DNA of 64,000 nt from Bradyrhizobium sp. CB2312 (GTDB lineage Bacteria > Pseudomonadota > Alphaproteobacteria > Rhizobiales > Xanthobacteraceae): the NCBI RefSeq assembly GCF_029714425.1, contig NZ_CP121668.1, forward strand, positions 6,097,501-6,161,500. The letters run 5' to 3'. Numbering within the stretch: position 1 is the first letter of the stretch; every line of letters starts with the position of its first letter. This document shows positions 1-8,852 of this stretch, one piece after another. The notes beneath the pieces were generated by a model. The model was not told where the DNA came from and did not search any database. It saw only the letters and a list, made by a program, of their open reading frames with translations. A program made the position numbers and the translations under genes.

Positions 1-1
1 G

Positions 2-1036
2 CTCGGCCGCTGCGGGCACGATCACGGCAGCGTCTCGGAAGCGATCCGTGCCGTGGCCGGCATGAAGAAGGATTTTACCATCAAGGACGTCTACACGCGC
101 GGGGCAAAAGTGCTCGAGCGAGCGATCGTGCACGGCACGACGCGGATGCGCACGCATGTCGAGATCGACCCGCGCATTGGCCTCCGCGGCTTTGAAGCGG
201 TCAAGGCGCTGAAGCGTGACTATGCCTGGGCGATTGACCTGCAGCTCTGCGTCTTCCCGCAGGAAGGCCTGACCAACGATCCCGGCGCCGAGGAGCTGCT
301 GGTCCAGGCGCTGCGCGATGGCGGCGAAGCGGTCGGCGGCTGCCCCTACATGGACACCGACCCGAACGCCCATCTCGCGCGCATCTTCGATCTTGCGCAG
401 GAATTCGACGTCGACGTCGACCTCCATCTCGACTTCGACCTCGATCCCTCCTGGTGGCATCTCGACGAAGTCTGCCGGCAGACCGAGCGGCGCAACTATG
501 GGGGACGCGTCGCGATCGGCCATGCGACAAAGCTCTCGGCATTGCCGCCGGAGCGGCTGAAGGCCGCCACAGCGCAACTGGCGAAAGCGGGCGTTGCCGT
601 CACCGTGTTGCCGGCGACCGATCTCTACCTCATGGGCCGCGAAGCCACCCACAACGCGCCGCGCGGGTTGACGCTGGCCCACAAGCTCGCCGGCGACGGC
701 GTGCTGTGCTCGGTCGCGACCAACAACGTGCTCAATCCCTTCACGCCGTTCGGCGACGCCTCGCTGCTGCGCATGGCGAACTTTTACGCCAATGTCGCGC
801 ACGCCGCGGTCAGCGATTTCGACACCTGCCTCGATCTCGTGACCGAGCTGCCGGCCCGGCTGATGAATCTTGGCGACTACGGCATCAAAGTCGGCAACCC
901 TGCCGATCTCGTCGTGCTCGACACCCAAGACAGCCGTTTTGCCATCGCCGAGCTGCCGGATGTCGTGATGGGGTTCAAGCGCGGCCGGCAGACGTTTGAA
1001 CGGCAGCGCCCGGCACTGTTCCGGCCCGAGCACTGA
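2..1036 (+). CDS. Cytosine-deaminase-like amidohydrolase, 5' end outside window
   Basis: The reading frame is open to the left edge, so this is the C-terminal part (about 344 residues) of a longer protein. An internal GTG at 53 could be taken as a start, but homologous-looking sequence (a Gly-Arg-Cys-Gly-His stretch) continues upstream of it. Features typical of the cytosine deaminase/CodA branch of amidohydrolases are the THVEIDP stretch, the acidic DLHLDFDLDP segment, GHATKLS and a late ATNNVLNPF(T)PFG segment. The family hydrolyses exocyclic amino or ring amide groups of pyrimidines and related heterocycles in the cytosol with a bound metal. The true substrate cannot be read from sequence. 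It stops 196 nt before the next gene. Confidence 0.75.
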   Translation, partial: LGRCGHDHGSVSEAIRAVAGMKKDFTIKDVYTRGAKVLERAIVHGTTRMRTHVEIDPRIGLRGFEAVKALKRDYAWAIDLQLCVFPQEGLTNDPGAEELLVQALRDGGEAVGGCPYMDTDPNAHLARIFDLAQEFDVDVDLHLDFDLDPSWWHLDEVCRQTERRNYGGRVAIGHATKLSALPPERLKAATAQLAKAGVAVTVLPATDLYLMGREATHNAPRGLTLAHKLAGDGVLCSVATNNVLNPFTPFGDASLLRMANFYANVAHAAVSDFDTCLDLVTELPARLMNLGDYGIKVGNPADLVVLDTQDSRFAIAELPDVVMGFKRGRQTFERQRPALFRPEH

Positions 1037-1232
1037 ACCACCGCCGCGCGGTTCCGACGGTAAGATGGTCGGGAGGCGCGCATCCTCATTGCGCTGCATC
1101 CATCCGCTTTCGGCTGCAATCGCTCACAAAATCCGAACCCGGTAGAATTCCGGACCGTAGCCGTGCGCATTGCACATTGGGCCTGCAGGATCATACTACA
1201 GGGCGCTCTGATCAGCGTTCTCTGAGGAAGTT

Positions 1233-1577
1233 ATGGATTTGTTCAGCGCATTCGGCAGCATCGACTATCAGTCGATTCGGGCCAGCACGCCCGCCGAGAC
1301 GGCCATCAAGCGATTGAACGGCATCGGCGAAGTACTGTCGGGCCTCGATGTCTCGGCGATCCGGACGGAGGGCGAGATGGCTCACGCGCTCTTGGCGCTC
1401 GATACGGCCGACAAGTGCATTCGCGTGATCCTGACCGAGTTCCGCGCCGAGCACAGCACCGAGGTCGTCCGCAAGGCCAAGAGCCTGATCGGCTTGATCG
1501 AGCAAGCGCGCGACGAAATTTCCGGCTATGGCGACGGCGGCAACACCCTGGGCCGAACGCGCGCGGTCAGCGCCTGA
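1233..1577 (+). CDS. Hypothetical protein, 114 aa
   Basis: No family recognised. The start is supported by a GAGGA motif seven bases upstream of the ATG. The protein is mostly charged and predicted helical (long stretches such as the region around residues 40-95), with no signal peptide, membrane segment or cysteines, so it is probably a small cytosolic protein. It is convergent with the following minus-strand operon, and the two stop regions overlap by 11 nt. An antisense frame over the same bases is longer but lacks a convincing start, so the plus-strand reading is preferred. Confidence 0.6.
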   Translation: MDLFSAFGSIDYQSIRASTPAETAIKRLNGIGEVLSGLDVSAIRTEGEMAHALLALDTADKCIRVILTEFRAEHSTEVVRKAKSLIGLIEQARDEISGYGDGGNTLGRTRAVSA

Positions 1578-2481
1578 TCTTCGCGAGGATGCGGTCCGCC
1601 TCGGTGCGCCAATCGGCGCTGCGGGCGAACTCCTTCGTTCCCTTCGTGCCAAACAGCCCTTCATCGGCGAGATCGGCAACCCACGCCTGGCGCTCGGCCG
1701 TGCCCTGCGCCGACCACGGCGTCAGCCCCGCCTCGCGCACGGTCTCGGCGACTTCGCGCACCTCCTCGGCACGGCGGCGGCCGTGCTCGATCACGCGCTG
1801 GAAGAAATAGGCGCCCTGCTTCTCCCAATTGATGGCGGGAAACGTTTCCGCCAGCGAAGCCAGCACCGCATCCTCGACGCCATAGGCGCGTGCGGTGGTG
1901 AAGCTTTCGATGACCATGGCCTCAAGGCCCTTGATCATGATGCTGCGGCACATCTTGACGGCCGAGGACACACCTAACTTGTCGCTCGCAACCTTCGCCG
2001 CAAAGCCGATCGCATTCAGCAGCGGCTCGAGCTCCTTCGCGCCGGGACCACCGAGCAGCAGCGGGACCTTGATGCGATAAGGCGGCACCGAGGTCATGAC
2101 GGCGCCCTCGACGTAGCGCCCGGCGGCACCGTCGATCAACGCAGCGGCGCGCTGCTTGGCGCCGGGCGAGGCTGAATTGAAATCGAGAAACCAGGTGCCC
2201 TGGTTGATCGCGGCCGCGCAGGCCTTTGCGACCGGAACGGCCTGGCTCGCGGTGACGGCAGAGATGATGAAATCGGATTTTACGGTCAGCTCGGCGTGAG
2301 ACGCCGCGAGCGCCACGCCGTGCTTCGCCGCATGCTCAGTCAGCGGCGCGCCCTGCTCGCCTCCGAGCTTGATGTCATAGGCTGCGACCTTGATGTCCTG
2401 CTGGCGCAAATCCTCGGCCAAGATCCTGCCGACCTCGCCATAGCCGACCAGCCCGATCTGCCACCGTCTCGGATCCGCCAT
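1567..2481 (-). CDS. NAD(P)-binding oxidoreductase with DUF1932-type C-terminal domain
   Basis: This 304-residue protein has an N-terminal Rossmann fold (IGLVGYGEVGRILAEDL, residues about 9-25) of the 6-phosphogluconate/3-hydroxyisobutyrate dehydrogenase type. Its helical C-terminal half contains the VKMCRSIMIKGLEA segment typical of the DUF1932 domain. It is the last gene of the tetR-ligI operon and its start overlaps the stop of the preceding gene by one base, so translation is probably coupled. In a protocatechuate 4,5-type pathway an NAD(P) dehydrogenase (LigC) oxidises the ring-cleavage aldehyde. LigC belongs to a different family, so equivalence is only a possibility. The substrate is unknown. 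Confidence 0.75.
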   Translation of the reverse strand: MADPRRWQIGLVGYGEVGRILAEDLRQQDIKVAAYDIKLGGEQGAPLTEHAAKHGVALAASHAELTVKSDFIISAVTASQAVPVAKACAAAINQGTWFLDFNSASPGAKQRAAALIDGAAGRYVEGAVMTSVPPYRIKVPLLLGGPGAKELEPLLNAIGFAAKVASDKLGVSSAVKMCRSIMIKGLEAMVIESFTTARAYGVEDAVLASLAETFPAINWEKQGAYFFQRVIEHGRRRAEEVREVAETVREAGLTPWSAQGTAERQAWVADLADEGLFGTKGTKEFARSADWRTEADRILAKIRR

Positions 2482-3350
2482 CAGTTCAATCCTCGTGTCG
2501 TCTCGTCGAACAGCTCCTCGACCGCATAGCGGCGCGGGATCAGCGCCTGCTGGAATGCGTAGTCGACGATCAGCTCCAACGGCTTTCGGTTCGCCTCGAT
2601 CCCGAACGGTACGAGGTCGGGTGTCGTCGCAACGCCCATCTGCAGCTTGTTCCGCTTGAGCAGATCATAGACGCCCACGACCACATCGGGACGCGATTTC
2701 GCGAGGCTGGCGGTCACGACCACGAGATGATTGACCGGGACGACACCGCGCCGCGCGTACCATTTGGCGGCCTCCGCAGAGGGATCGGGGAAGAGCGGCT
2801 TCAGCTTGGGATTATCAGACGTCTCACCAAGGACGGCATCGAGCTCGCCGTCGATGAGCATCTGCAAGACCTTCTTGTCCTTTGGCGCGCGCTCGGTGGC
2901 ATCGACATATTCGGCGACGTGCGGATCCTCGGACGTCACCCAGTTGATCTTGTCGAGGTTGACGCCGTAGTCGTTGGCGAGGATGCCCCTGATCCAAGCG
3001 CCGGTCGTCGTCGTGAAGGAGCGGATGCCGACGCGCTTGCCTTCGAGATCGGACGGCCCGAGCAGCCCCTTCGCGGGATTGTAGAGGGCGTAGGCATGCT
3101 GGAAGCGGCCGAGCATGGTCGCCGGCAGCAGCACCAGCGGCTTGCCGTGCGCCTTTGCCATCAGATAGGTGACGATCGCCATCTCGCAGACGTCGAAGGC
3201 CTGCTCGCGCACCATCGGCTTGAATGCCGTGTTGGTCGGCGTGTACTCGACAAAGTCGAGATCGAAAAGGTCGGAGCGGAGCGCGCCGCTCTTCACCGCC
3301 TGGACATGGGGGTGACTGCCGAGCACGGCCTTCAGCTTGAGACGATCCAT
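2481..3350 (-). CDS. 4,5-dihydroxyphthalate decarboxylase-like / periplasmic-binding-fold protein
   Basis: This 289-residue protein resembles 4,5-dihydroxyphthalate decarboxylase (Pht5), which has the fold of a periplasmic solute-binding protein and is often annotated as an ABC substrate-binding protein. There is no signal peptide, which favours a cytosolic enzyme over a transporter component. Visible segments include EYTPTNTAFKPMVREQAFDVCEMAI and GKRVGIRSFTTTTGAW. It lies between ligK and the NAD oxidoreductase in one operon. If it is a decarboxylase, it would feed a dihydroxylated benzoate into ring cleavage. Alternatively it could decarboxylate another ring acid. Family assignment is good; the reaction is inference. 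Confidence 0.7.
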   Translation of the reverse strand: MDRLKLKAVLGSHPHVQAVKSGALRSDLFDLDFVEYTPTNTAFKPMVREQAFDVCEMAIVTYLMAKAHGKPLVLLPATMLGRFQHAYALYNPAKGLLGPSDLEGKRVGIRSFTTTTGAWIRGILANDYGVNLDKINWVTSEDPHVAEYVDATERAPKDKKVLQMLIDGELDAVLGETSDNPKLKPLFPDPSAEAAKWYARRGVVPVNHLVVVTASLAKSRPDVVVGVYDLLKRNKLQMGVATTPDLVPFGIEANRKPLELIVDYAFQQALIPRRYAVEELFDETTRGLN

Positions 3351-3368
3351 CCGCCCGCTCCGCTTGCC

Positions 3369-4052
3369 TTACATGTCCTCGGGATTGTCGACGTAGATGA
3401 GACCGGCCTTCGCCAGCGCTTCTCGCATGTTGTACATGTCGAGGCCCAGCTCGCCCGAGGCGAGACGCTTGCGCTTGCCGCCTTCGTCCGCGTTGCGCTT
3501 CCTGGCCTTCTCCGCGACCTCGGCCGCATAGCGCTTCGGCACCACGACGACGCCGTCGTCATCGGCGACAATGATGTCGCCGGGATCGACATTGACGCCG
3601 GCGCAAACTACGGGAACGTTGACCGAGCCGAGCGTCGCCTTCACCGTGCCCTTGGCCGAAACCGCGCGCGACCACACCGGAAAGTTCATCTCGTGCAGCG
3701 CTTTGACGTCGCGGCAGCCGGCGTCGATGATCAATCCCTGCACGCCCCGCGCCTGGAGCGAGGTCGCCAGCAGCTCGCCGAACATGCCGTCGGTATTGTC
3801 GGTGGTGCAGCCGACGACGAGGATGTCGCCCTTTTTGCACTGCTCGACCGCGACATGGATCATCCAATTGTCGCCGGGCTGCGCCAGCACGGTGACCGCG
3901 GGGCCGGCAATCGACGCCCCCGCCCAGATCGGACGCAGATAGGGCTTCATCAGCCCGATACGGCCATAGGCCTCGTGCACGGTCGAGACGCCGTATTCCG
4001 CCATGCCGGCGGGATCGGCGCGCTTGATGTTGCGAACGACGACGGGCTTCAT
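3369..4052 (-). CDS. ligK: 4-carboxy-4-hydroxy-2-oxoadipate aldolase / oxaloacetate decarboxylase
   Basis: This 227-residue RraA-fold class II aldolase cleaves 4-carboxy-4-hydroxy-2-oxoadipate to pyruvate and oxaloacetate, the last step of the protocatechuate 4,5-cleavage and gallate pathways. The characteristic [18 protein letters not shown] segment is present, with the Arg-Asp pair at about residues 114-115 that is catalytic in this family. The acidic [17 protein letters not shown] stretch follows. Length fits the family. The start overlaps the galB stop by 4 nt (ATGA), and galB makes its substrate, which strongly supports the call. Confidence 0.88.
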   Translation of the reverse strand: MKPVVVRNIKRADPAGMAEYGVSTVHEAYGRIGLMKPYLRPIWAGASIAGPAVTVLAQPGDNWMIHVAVEQCKKGDILVVGCTTDNTDGMFGELLATSLQARGVQGLIIDAGCRDVKALHEMNFPVWSRAVSAKGTVKATLGSVNVPVVCAGVNVDPGDIIVADDDGVVVVPKRYAAEVAEKARKRNADEGGKRKRLASGELGLDMYNMREALAKAGLIYVDNPEDM

Positions 4053-4762
4053 ACGAGCTCCTCAGCAACGGTCGGGAACAGGCGCTGATAGGCCTCGCCA
4101 TAGGTCATGGGCACGCCGGTATTGCGGCTGCCCTGGATGCCGCGGTTGAGCGCGACGCGCTCGTAATAGCCCCAGAGATGCTTCTGCGCCGCGAGGATCT
4201 GGAACGCCTCGTACTTCTGCGTCCAGACCTCGTCGATCTTGAGCAGCAGGTCCGGCTTGTAGTTGCACTGCTCGGGCTGGTGCGGCTCGAACAGGAACAC
4301 GGGCGGCGCCGAATATTTGTACTGCGCGCCGGGCTTGTGGCCCATGGCCTGCGCGACCACGCGCGTCTCCTGGGCGAAATGCGCCGCGTTCGGATGGTCG
4401 AAATTATAGGGGTCTTCCAGTGCGTGAGTCAGCACGAAGCTCGGATTGAGCTCGCGGTAGATATCGACCATGCGGTCGAAATGCGCTTCGGTCAGCTTGA
4501 GCGGATAGTCGCCGCAATCGAAGAACTCGATCTCGGCACCTAACAGCTTGGCCGCCCGCTCCGCCTCGTCCTTGCGGCCGGCCTTGACCGATTCCAGCGT
4601 CGCACCCTTCTCCTTCCAGGCGAACTGGCTCTCGCCGCGCTCGCCGAAGGACATGCACACGATCTTCATGCGATAGCCCTTCTTCGCATGCAGCGCGATG
4701 GCGCCGCCGGCGCGCCAGACGAAATCGCCAGGATGGGCGGTGACGACAAGACCTGTTTTCAT
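4049..4762 (-). CDS. galB: 4-oxalomesaconate hydratase, GalB type (PIG-L/LmbE fold)
   Basis: This 237-residue PIG-L-family protein has the zinc-binding AHPGD motif at residues 9-13 and a later HPNAAHF motif. GalB of Pseudomonas putida is the known member of this fold that hydrates 4-oxalomesaconate to 4-carboxy-4-hydroxy-2-oxoadipate in gallate breakdown. Position between ligI (which makes oxalomesaconate) and ligK (which uses the hydrated product) supports that role over a sugar deacetylase. This cluster uses GalB and not the unrelated LigJ hydratase of sphingomonads. Confidence 0.85.
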   Translation of the reverse strand: MKTGLVVTAHPGDFVWRAGGAIALHAKKGYRMKIVCMSFGERGESQFAWKEKGATLESVKAGRKDEAERAAKLLGAEIEFFDCGDYPLKLTEAHFDRMVDIYRELNPSFVLTHALEDPYNFDHPNAAHFAQETRVVAQAMGHKPGAQYKYSAPPVFLFEPHQPEQCNYKPDLLLKIDEVWTQKYEAFQILAAQKHLWGYYERVALNRGIQGSRNTGVPMTYGEAYQRLFPTVAEELV

Positions 4763-4829
4763 GGGACAAACTCCCCTCTTTCGTTCGTAGGCATTTCGGC
4801 TGCCTGCGTCATGCAGGAAGCCGGTTCAT

Positions 4830-6128
4830 TCAAGCCGCGGCGGCAGGTTGCTCGCCGTCGAGCACGCGCTTCAACCGCTCGCCGTCGAGCGCGCCTTCCC
4901 ATTTGGCAATCGCGATGGTCGCAACCGCGTTCCCGATCAGATTGGTCGGCGTCAGCCCCTGCGACATCAGGCGGTGAATGCCGAGCACCAGCGCGACGCT
5001 CGTCACCGGAATGGAGCCGGTCGCCGACAGCGTCGCCGCCAGCACGACGAAGGCCGCACCCGCGATCCCGGCCGCACCCTTGGAGGTCACGAGCAGGATC
5101 AGCAAAAGCTCGATCTGCTCGGCGAGCCCGAACGGCGTGTTAGTCGCCTGTGCCAGGAATACCGAGGCGGCGGCGAGATAGAGACAAGTGCCGTCGAGAT
5201 TGAACGAATAGCCGGTCGGGATCACCAGCCCCACCACGCTCTTCTCGCAGCCGGCCTTCTCCAGCTTGGTCAGCATTCGCGGCAGCACCGTCTCGGACGA
5301 CGTCGTAGCGATGCAGATCAGCAGCTCTTCCCAGATGTAGCGGATCAGCTTGAGCAGCGAGAAGCCGCAGAGCCGCGCGATGGGGCCGAGCGCCACGATG
5401 ATAAAGACCACGCAGGTGAGATAGAAGCCGCCGAGCAGCTTGCCGAGCGAGGCCAGCGAACCCGCGCCGAACTTGCCGACCGTAAAGGCGATGGCGCCGA
5501 ACGCGCCGATCGGCGCCGCCCACATCACGAAGCCGACGACGGCGAAGACCATTTTCGCCGCGATGTCGATCAGATGGACCAGCGGCGCGGCCCGATCGCC
5601 GAGCTGCACCAGCGCGAAGCCGCACAGCACGGAGATGAACAGCACCTGGAGGATGTTGCCTTCCGCAAAGGCGCCGATGAACGTCGCCGGCACAATGTTC
5701 ATCAGGAACGGCACGAAGCCGATCGCGCCGGTCTGCTTGACATAAGGCTCGATGGCGCTGGCATTGATACTGGCGGGATCGATGTTCATGCCGACGCCGG
5801 GCCTCAGCAGATTCACCGCGACGAGACCGATGATCAGCGCAATCGTCGTCATGATCTCGAAATAGATGATCGCCTTCACCGCGACGCGCCCGACCCGCGC
5901 CATGTCGGCCATATGGGCAATGCCGTGCACGACGGTGCAGAAGATGATCGGCGCGATCAGCATCCGGATCGCCTTGATGAAGGCATCCCCTAGCGGCTGC
6001 ATCTTCGCGCCCGCCTCGGGGCTGACGATCCCAAGCGCGATGCCGGCCGCCATGGCGATGAGCACCTGGATCCAGAGCTCCCTCCACCAGGCGCGGCCAC
6101 GCGGCTTGTCGATCGCCATCGCGGTCAT
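4830..6128 (-). CDS. Dicarboxylate/amino acid:cation symporter (DctA/GltP family)
   Basis: This 432-residue multi-pass membrane protein belongs to the DAACS family. It shows the GYSFNLDGTCLYLA segment and the serine-rich ATTSSETVLPRML hairpin that form the substrate site in DctA/GltPh. It imports carboxylates with protons or sodium across the inner membrane. It is embedded between ligI and galB, and its start ATGA overlaps the ligI stop by 4 nt. The substrate is therefore likely a pathway acid such as pyrone-dicarboxylate, a phthalate or protocatechuate, and not simply succinate. Substrate choice is inference. Confidence 0.85.
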   Translation of the reverse strand: MTAMAIDKPRGRAWWRELWIQVLIAMAAGIALGIVSPEAGAKMQPLGDAFIKAIRMLIAPIIFCTVVHGIAHMADMARVGRVAVKAIIYFEIMTTIALIIGLVAVNLLRPGVGMNIDPASINASAIEPYVKQTGAIGFVPFLMNIVPATFIGAFAEGNILQVLFISVLCGFALVQLGDRAAPLVHLIDIAAKMVFAVVGFVMWAAPIGAFGAIAFTVGKFGAGSLASLGKLLGGFYLTCVVFIIVALGPIARLCGFSLLKLIRYIWEELLICIATTSSETVLPRMLTKLEKAGCEKSVVGLVIPTGYSFNLDGTCLYLAAASVFLAQATNTPFGLAEQIELLLILLVTSKGAAGIAGAAFVVLAATLSATGSIPVTSVALVLGIHRLMSQGLTPTNLIGNAVATIAIAKWEGALDGERLKRVLDGEQPAAAA

Positions 6129-7009
6129 TGATCGAACTCGAACAGGCGCGCGGGATTGTCGACGAGGATTTTTTGCTGGAGCTCCGGCTCCGGCGCGAAC
6201 AGCGGGATCAGATCGACGAGGTCGCCGTCATTCGGCATCACCTTGACGTTGGGATGCGGCCAGTCGGTGCCCCAGATGACGCGGTCCGGCGCGGTCTCGA
6301 CGATTTTTCGCGCGAATCGCACCGCGTCGGTGAAGGGTGGACCGGCTGAGGAGACCCGCTCCGAGCCGCAGATCTTGACCCAGCACTTCTCGTCGCGCTG
6401 CATCAGCTCGATCAAAATCCTGAACGGTAGTTGGTCGAGCCCTTCGGAAGCCTTCACCCGGCCCATATGGTCGATGGTGTAGCTCAGCGGCAGCCTGGTC
6501 AGCATGTCGGCATATTCAGGCAGATCGATCGCATCGAAGTGCAGGTCGATGTGCCAGCCGAGCGGCGCGACCATCGCGATGATGCGGTTGAACACGTTCT
6601 TGTCGGGAACGCCACCGAGATGGTGGACGAAATTGAAACGGCAACCGCGGAACCCACCCTCGTGCAGCACACGAAGCTCGCGCTCGGTGATGGTGTCGTC
6701 GATATTGGCGACAGCGCGGTAGGCGCCATTGCTCTGCGCGATCGCATCGAGCGCCACCGTATTGTCGGTGCCGTGCACGCTGGCATTGACGATGACGGCC
6801 CGCTCGACGCCGAGCTTGGCGTGCAGCGCACGAAAATCCTCCAGCGGCGCATCCGGCGGCGTGTAGGACCGATCGGGCGCGTAAGGATATTTCGCGCCGG
6901 GCCCGAAGATGTGGCAATGCGCATCGCACGACAGTTTTGGCAACTTGAACTTCGGCGTGCGCGTGTTCGGATCGGGCGGCGGAATGGTCGGCGTGTACAT
7001 CATGGTCAT
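6125..7009 (-). CDS. ligI: 2-pyrone-4,6-dicarboxylate lactonase
   Basis: This 294-residue amidohydrolase-superfamily protein matches LigI, which hydrolyses the lactone 2-pyrone-4,6-dicarboxylate to 4-oxalomesaconate. Motifs are CDAHCHIFGPGAKYPYAPDRSYTPPDAP near the N-terminus (HxH at about residues 31-33), FNFVHHLGG, HIDLHFD, TIDHMGR and WGTDWPHPN near the end. It is the first enzyme gene of the operon behind tetR. Several ATG codons cluster at the start (7009, 7003, 7000), and no strong ribosome site separates them. The galB and ligK neighbours complete the route to central metabolites. Confidence 0.87.
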   Translation of the reverse strand: MTMMYTPTIPPPDPNTRTPKFKLPKLSCDAHCHIFGPGAKYPYAPDRSYTPPDAPLEDFRALHAKLGVERAVIVNASVHGTDNTVALDAIAQSNGAYRAVANIDDTITERELRVLHEGGFRGCRFNFVHHLGGVPDKNVFNRIIAMVAPLGWHIDLHFDAIDLPEYADMLTRLPLSYTIDHMGRVKASEGLDQLPFRILIELMQRDEKCWVKICGSERVSSAGPPFTDAVRFARKIVETAPDRVIWGTDWPHPNVKVMPNDGDLVDLIPLFAPEPELQQKILVDNPARLFEFDQ

Positions 7010-7039
7010 CAGGTAAGCCGCCGAACGTGAGCGCTGCTT

Positions 7040-7750
7040 TCAAGTCTTGCTGCTGACGACCGCTCGCCGCCGTGCCGGCGCGGCCTGATCGAGCGCCGGC
7101 GCCTGGAACGCGGCAACGGTCGCCTGCACCAGTTGCTCGATCGCGCCCGCGGCATCGCTGCCGTCGGCCTCGCCGCGCGACAGGCGCGAGACGCGGTCCG
7201 GCGTCACCAGCGAATAATAGAGTGCGCCGAGCAGGAAGTGGCTGCGCCAGACGATGTCGGTGCGCGGAATGTGCGGCAGGCTCTCGTGGATCGCGTCGAT
7301 GAAGGCATGGCTGGTGTCGTCGAAGGTCTGCGCGATGATTTTTCGCGCGACTTCGTTGCCCTCGGCGGACATCACGGCGCGCAGGCGCGTGAAGCGTGCG
7401 CCCCCGCCGGCGAGATCGCTGCCGGAGGTGAAGGCCGGCACAATATAGGCGCGAACGATCGCTTCCAGCCGGTCCTGGAGATCGCGCACGCGTTTTGCTG
7501 CGGCCAGCAGCTCGGAGCGGCGCAAATTCATCGGCCCGCAATGGCGCCGGTAGATCTCCAGCAGCAGGCCGTCCTTGGTCTTGAAATGATAGGTGACGCT
7601 GCCGGGATTGGCTCCGGCGGCCTGGGCGATATCGCGCACCGAGACGGCGTTGAAGCCGTTGGTGGCGAACAGCTCTTCCGCCGCGGCGAGGATCGCCTCG
7701 CGCATGTTCGGCTTGCGGGCCGTTTCCTTGCTGGTGGGCTTGCGTACCAT
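7040..7750 (-). CDS. TetR-family regulator of the ligI-galB-ligK operon
   Basis: This protein has an N-terminal TetR helix-turn-helix (MREAILAAAEELFATNGFNAVSVRDIAQAAGANPGSVTYHFKTKDGL) and a ligand-binding C-terminal half, about 236 residues in all. The ATG at 7750 (MVRKPTS) is chosen over an upstream start at 7792 because the latter would place coding sequence across the operator at 7755-7772. The start is only a few bases from that operator, so the message may be almost leaderless. It is the first gene of its operon, so it probably represses itself together with the pathway. A twin operator lies before the extradiol dioxygenase at 30287. Confidence 0.82.
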   Translation of the reverse strand: MVRKPTSKETARKPNMREAILAAAEELFATNGFNAVSVRDIAQAAGANPGSVTYHFKTKDGLLLEIYRRHCGPMNLRRSELLAAAKRVRDLQDRLEAIVRAYIVPAFTSGSDLAGGGARFTRLRAVMSAEGNEVARKIIAQTFDDTSHAFIDAIHESLPHIPRTDIVWRSHFLLGALYYSLVTPDRVSRLSRGEADGSDAAGAIEQLVQATVAAFQAPALDQAAPARRRAVVSSKT

Positions 7751-7754
7751 GTGA

Positions 7755-7789
7755 TTTGTACTATCGTACAAAAGATCAGGTCTCGTCAA
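7755..7789 (-). promoter_or_regulatory. TetR-type operator with overlapping promoter (site A)
   Basis: A perfect inverted repeat, TTTGTAC-TATC-GTACAAA, occupies 7755-7772. On the minus strand a TTGACG (-35-like) lies at 7789-7784, so the palindrome covers the expected -10 region. This is a classic repression geometry for the tetR operon. The same module, with matching flanks and spacing, occurs at 30403-30438. The divergent binding-protein gene starts at 7862 and may share control. Confidence 0.75.
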
Positions 7790-7861
7790 CAAAAACCATG
7801 GGCAGCGTCAGGACGGCTCGGAGACGCCGTCAGGCGCAAATGCCCGCAAGGAGTGCTGGGA

Positions 7862-8842
7862 ATGCTGGGTTTGAACAAGACAATCGGCGGTCTAATGCTG
7901 GGTGCCGGTCTGCTGCTGGCGGGCGGCGCCGCGCAGGCTGCCGAAACTTATCCGAGCAAGCCCGTTCATATCCTGGTGCCATACGCCGCCGGCGGCGCGG
8001 TCGACGTCCTCGCCCGCACGTTGGGACAGGCGCTCGCAAAAACCTGGGGCCAGCAGCCGGTGATCGACAACCGCCCCGGCGCCGGCGGCATCGTCGCCTC
8101 GCAGGCGCTGACGCAGGCTGCGCCGGACGGCTACACGCTGATCCTGGTCGCCAGCGGCCATCCGCTCAACCAGTTCATCTATCCGAGCGTGCCCTACGAC
8201 ACGTTCAAGGATTTTACCGCGATCACCGAAGTCGCCTCCTCGCCGCTCGCGATCGTGGTGGCCAAGGACAGCCCCTACAAGACGCTCGGCGATCTCCTCA
8301 CTGCTGCGAAGAAGGACCCGGACAAGCTCTCCTACGGCATGTCCGGCAATGGCACCTCGGCGCATCTCGCCGGCGAGCTGCTCAAATACATGTCCGGCAC
8401 CAAGATCGTCGCGATCCCCTACAAGGGCGGCGCGCCGGCGCTGACCGCCGTGATCGCCGGCGAGATCCCGCTCAGCATCAATCCTCTCGCGGAGGCGATC
8501 GGCCAGCTCGAAGGCGGCCCGGTACGCGCGCTGGCGGTGACCTCGGCCGAGCGCTCCAAGGCGCTGCCGAACGTCCCGACCGTCGCAGAATCCGGCGTCC
8601 CCGGCTACGACGTCTCGGTCTGGTGGGGCGTGCTTGGACCTGCCAAGATGCCGCCGGAGATCGTCGCAAAGCTCGAGACCGATCTGAAGGCAGCGCTGCA
8701 GGATGCGAACGTACTGTCGACGCTCGGCAAGATCGGTGCGGCCCCAGTCGGCTCGTCCGCCAAGGATTTTGACGCCTACATGCACACTGAAGCGACCAAA
8801 TGGGAGCCGGTGCTGAAGGCCGCCGACATTCGCGCACAGTGA
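7862..8842 (+). CDS. Tripartite tricarboxylate transporter-type (Bug) substrate-binding protein
   Basis: This 326-residue periplasmic protein has a clear signal peptide (hydrophobic residues about 8-22, then AAQA/AE). Bug-family signatures follow: YPSKPVHILVPYAAGGAVDVLAR, NRPGAGGIVASQ, PDGYTLI and GTSAHLAGELLK. Such proteins bind carboxylates or aromatic acids for TctAB-type importers, but no tctA/tctB genes lie nearby, so it may be an orphan receptor. The start has an AAGGAG site eight bases upstream. It diverges from the tetR-ligI operon across the shared operator, which suggests it captures a substrate of that pathway. Confidence 0.85.
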   Translation: MLGLNKTIGGLMLGAGLLLAGGAAQAAETYPSKPVHILVPYAAGGAVDVLARTLGQALAKTWGQQPVIDNRPGAGGIVASQALTQAAPDGYTLILVASGHPLNQFIYPSVPYDTFKDFTAITEVASSPLAIVVAKDSPYKTLGDLLTAAKKDPDKLSYGMSGNGTSAHLAGELLKYMSGTKIVAIPYKGGAPALTAVIAGEIPLSINPLAEAIGQLEGGPVRALAVTSAERSKALPNVPTVAESGVPGYDVSVWWGVLGPAKMPPEIVAKLETDLKAALQDANVLSTLGKIGAAPVGSSAKDFDAYMHTEATKWEPVLKAADIRAQ

Positions 8843-8852
8843 GGCACTTCCT

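Noticed and set aside
1212..1679. A 155-codon minus-strand frame over the small gene at 1233
   Set aside because: It overlaps the end of a well-defined oxidoreductase gene and lacks a ribosome site, while the plus-strand gene has GAGGA before its ATG.
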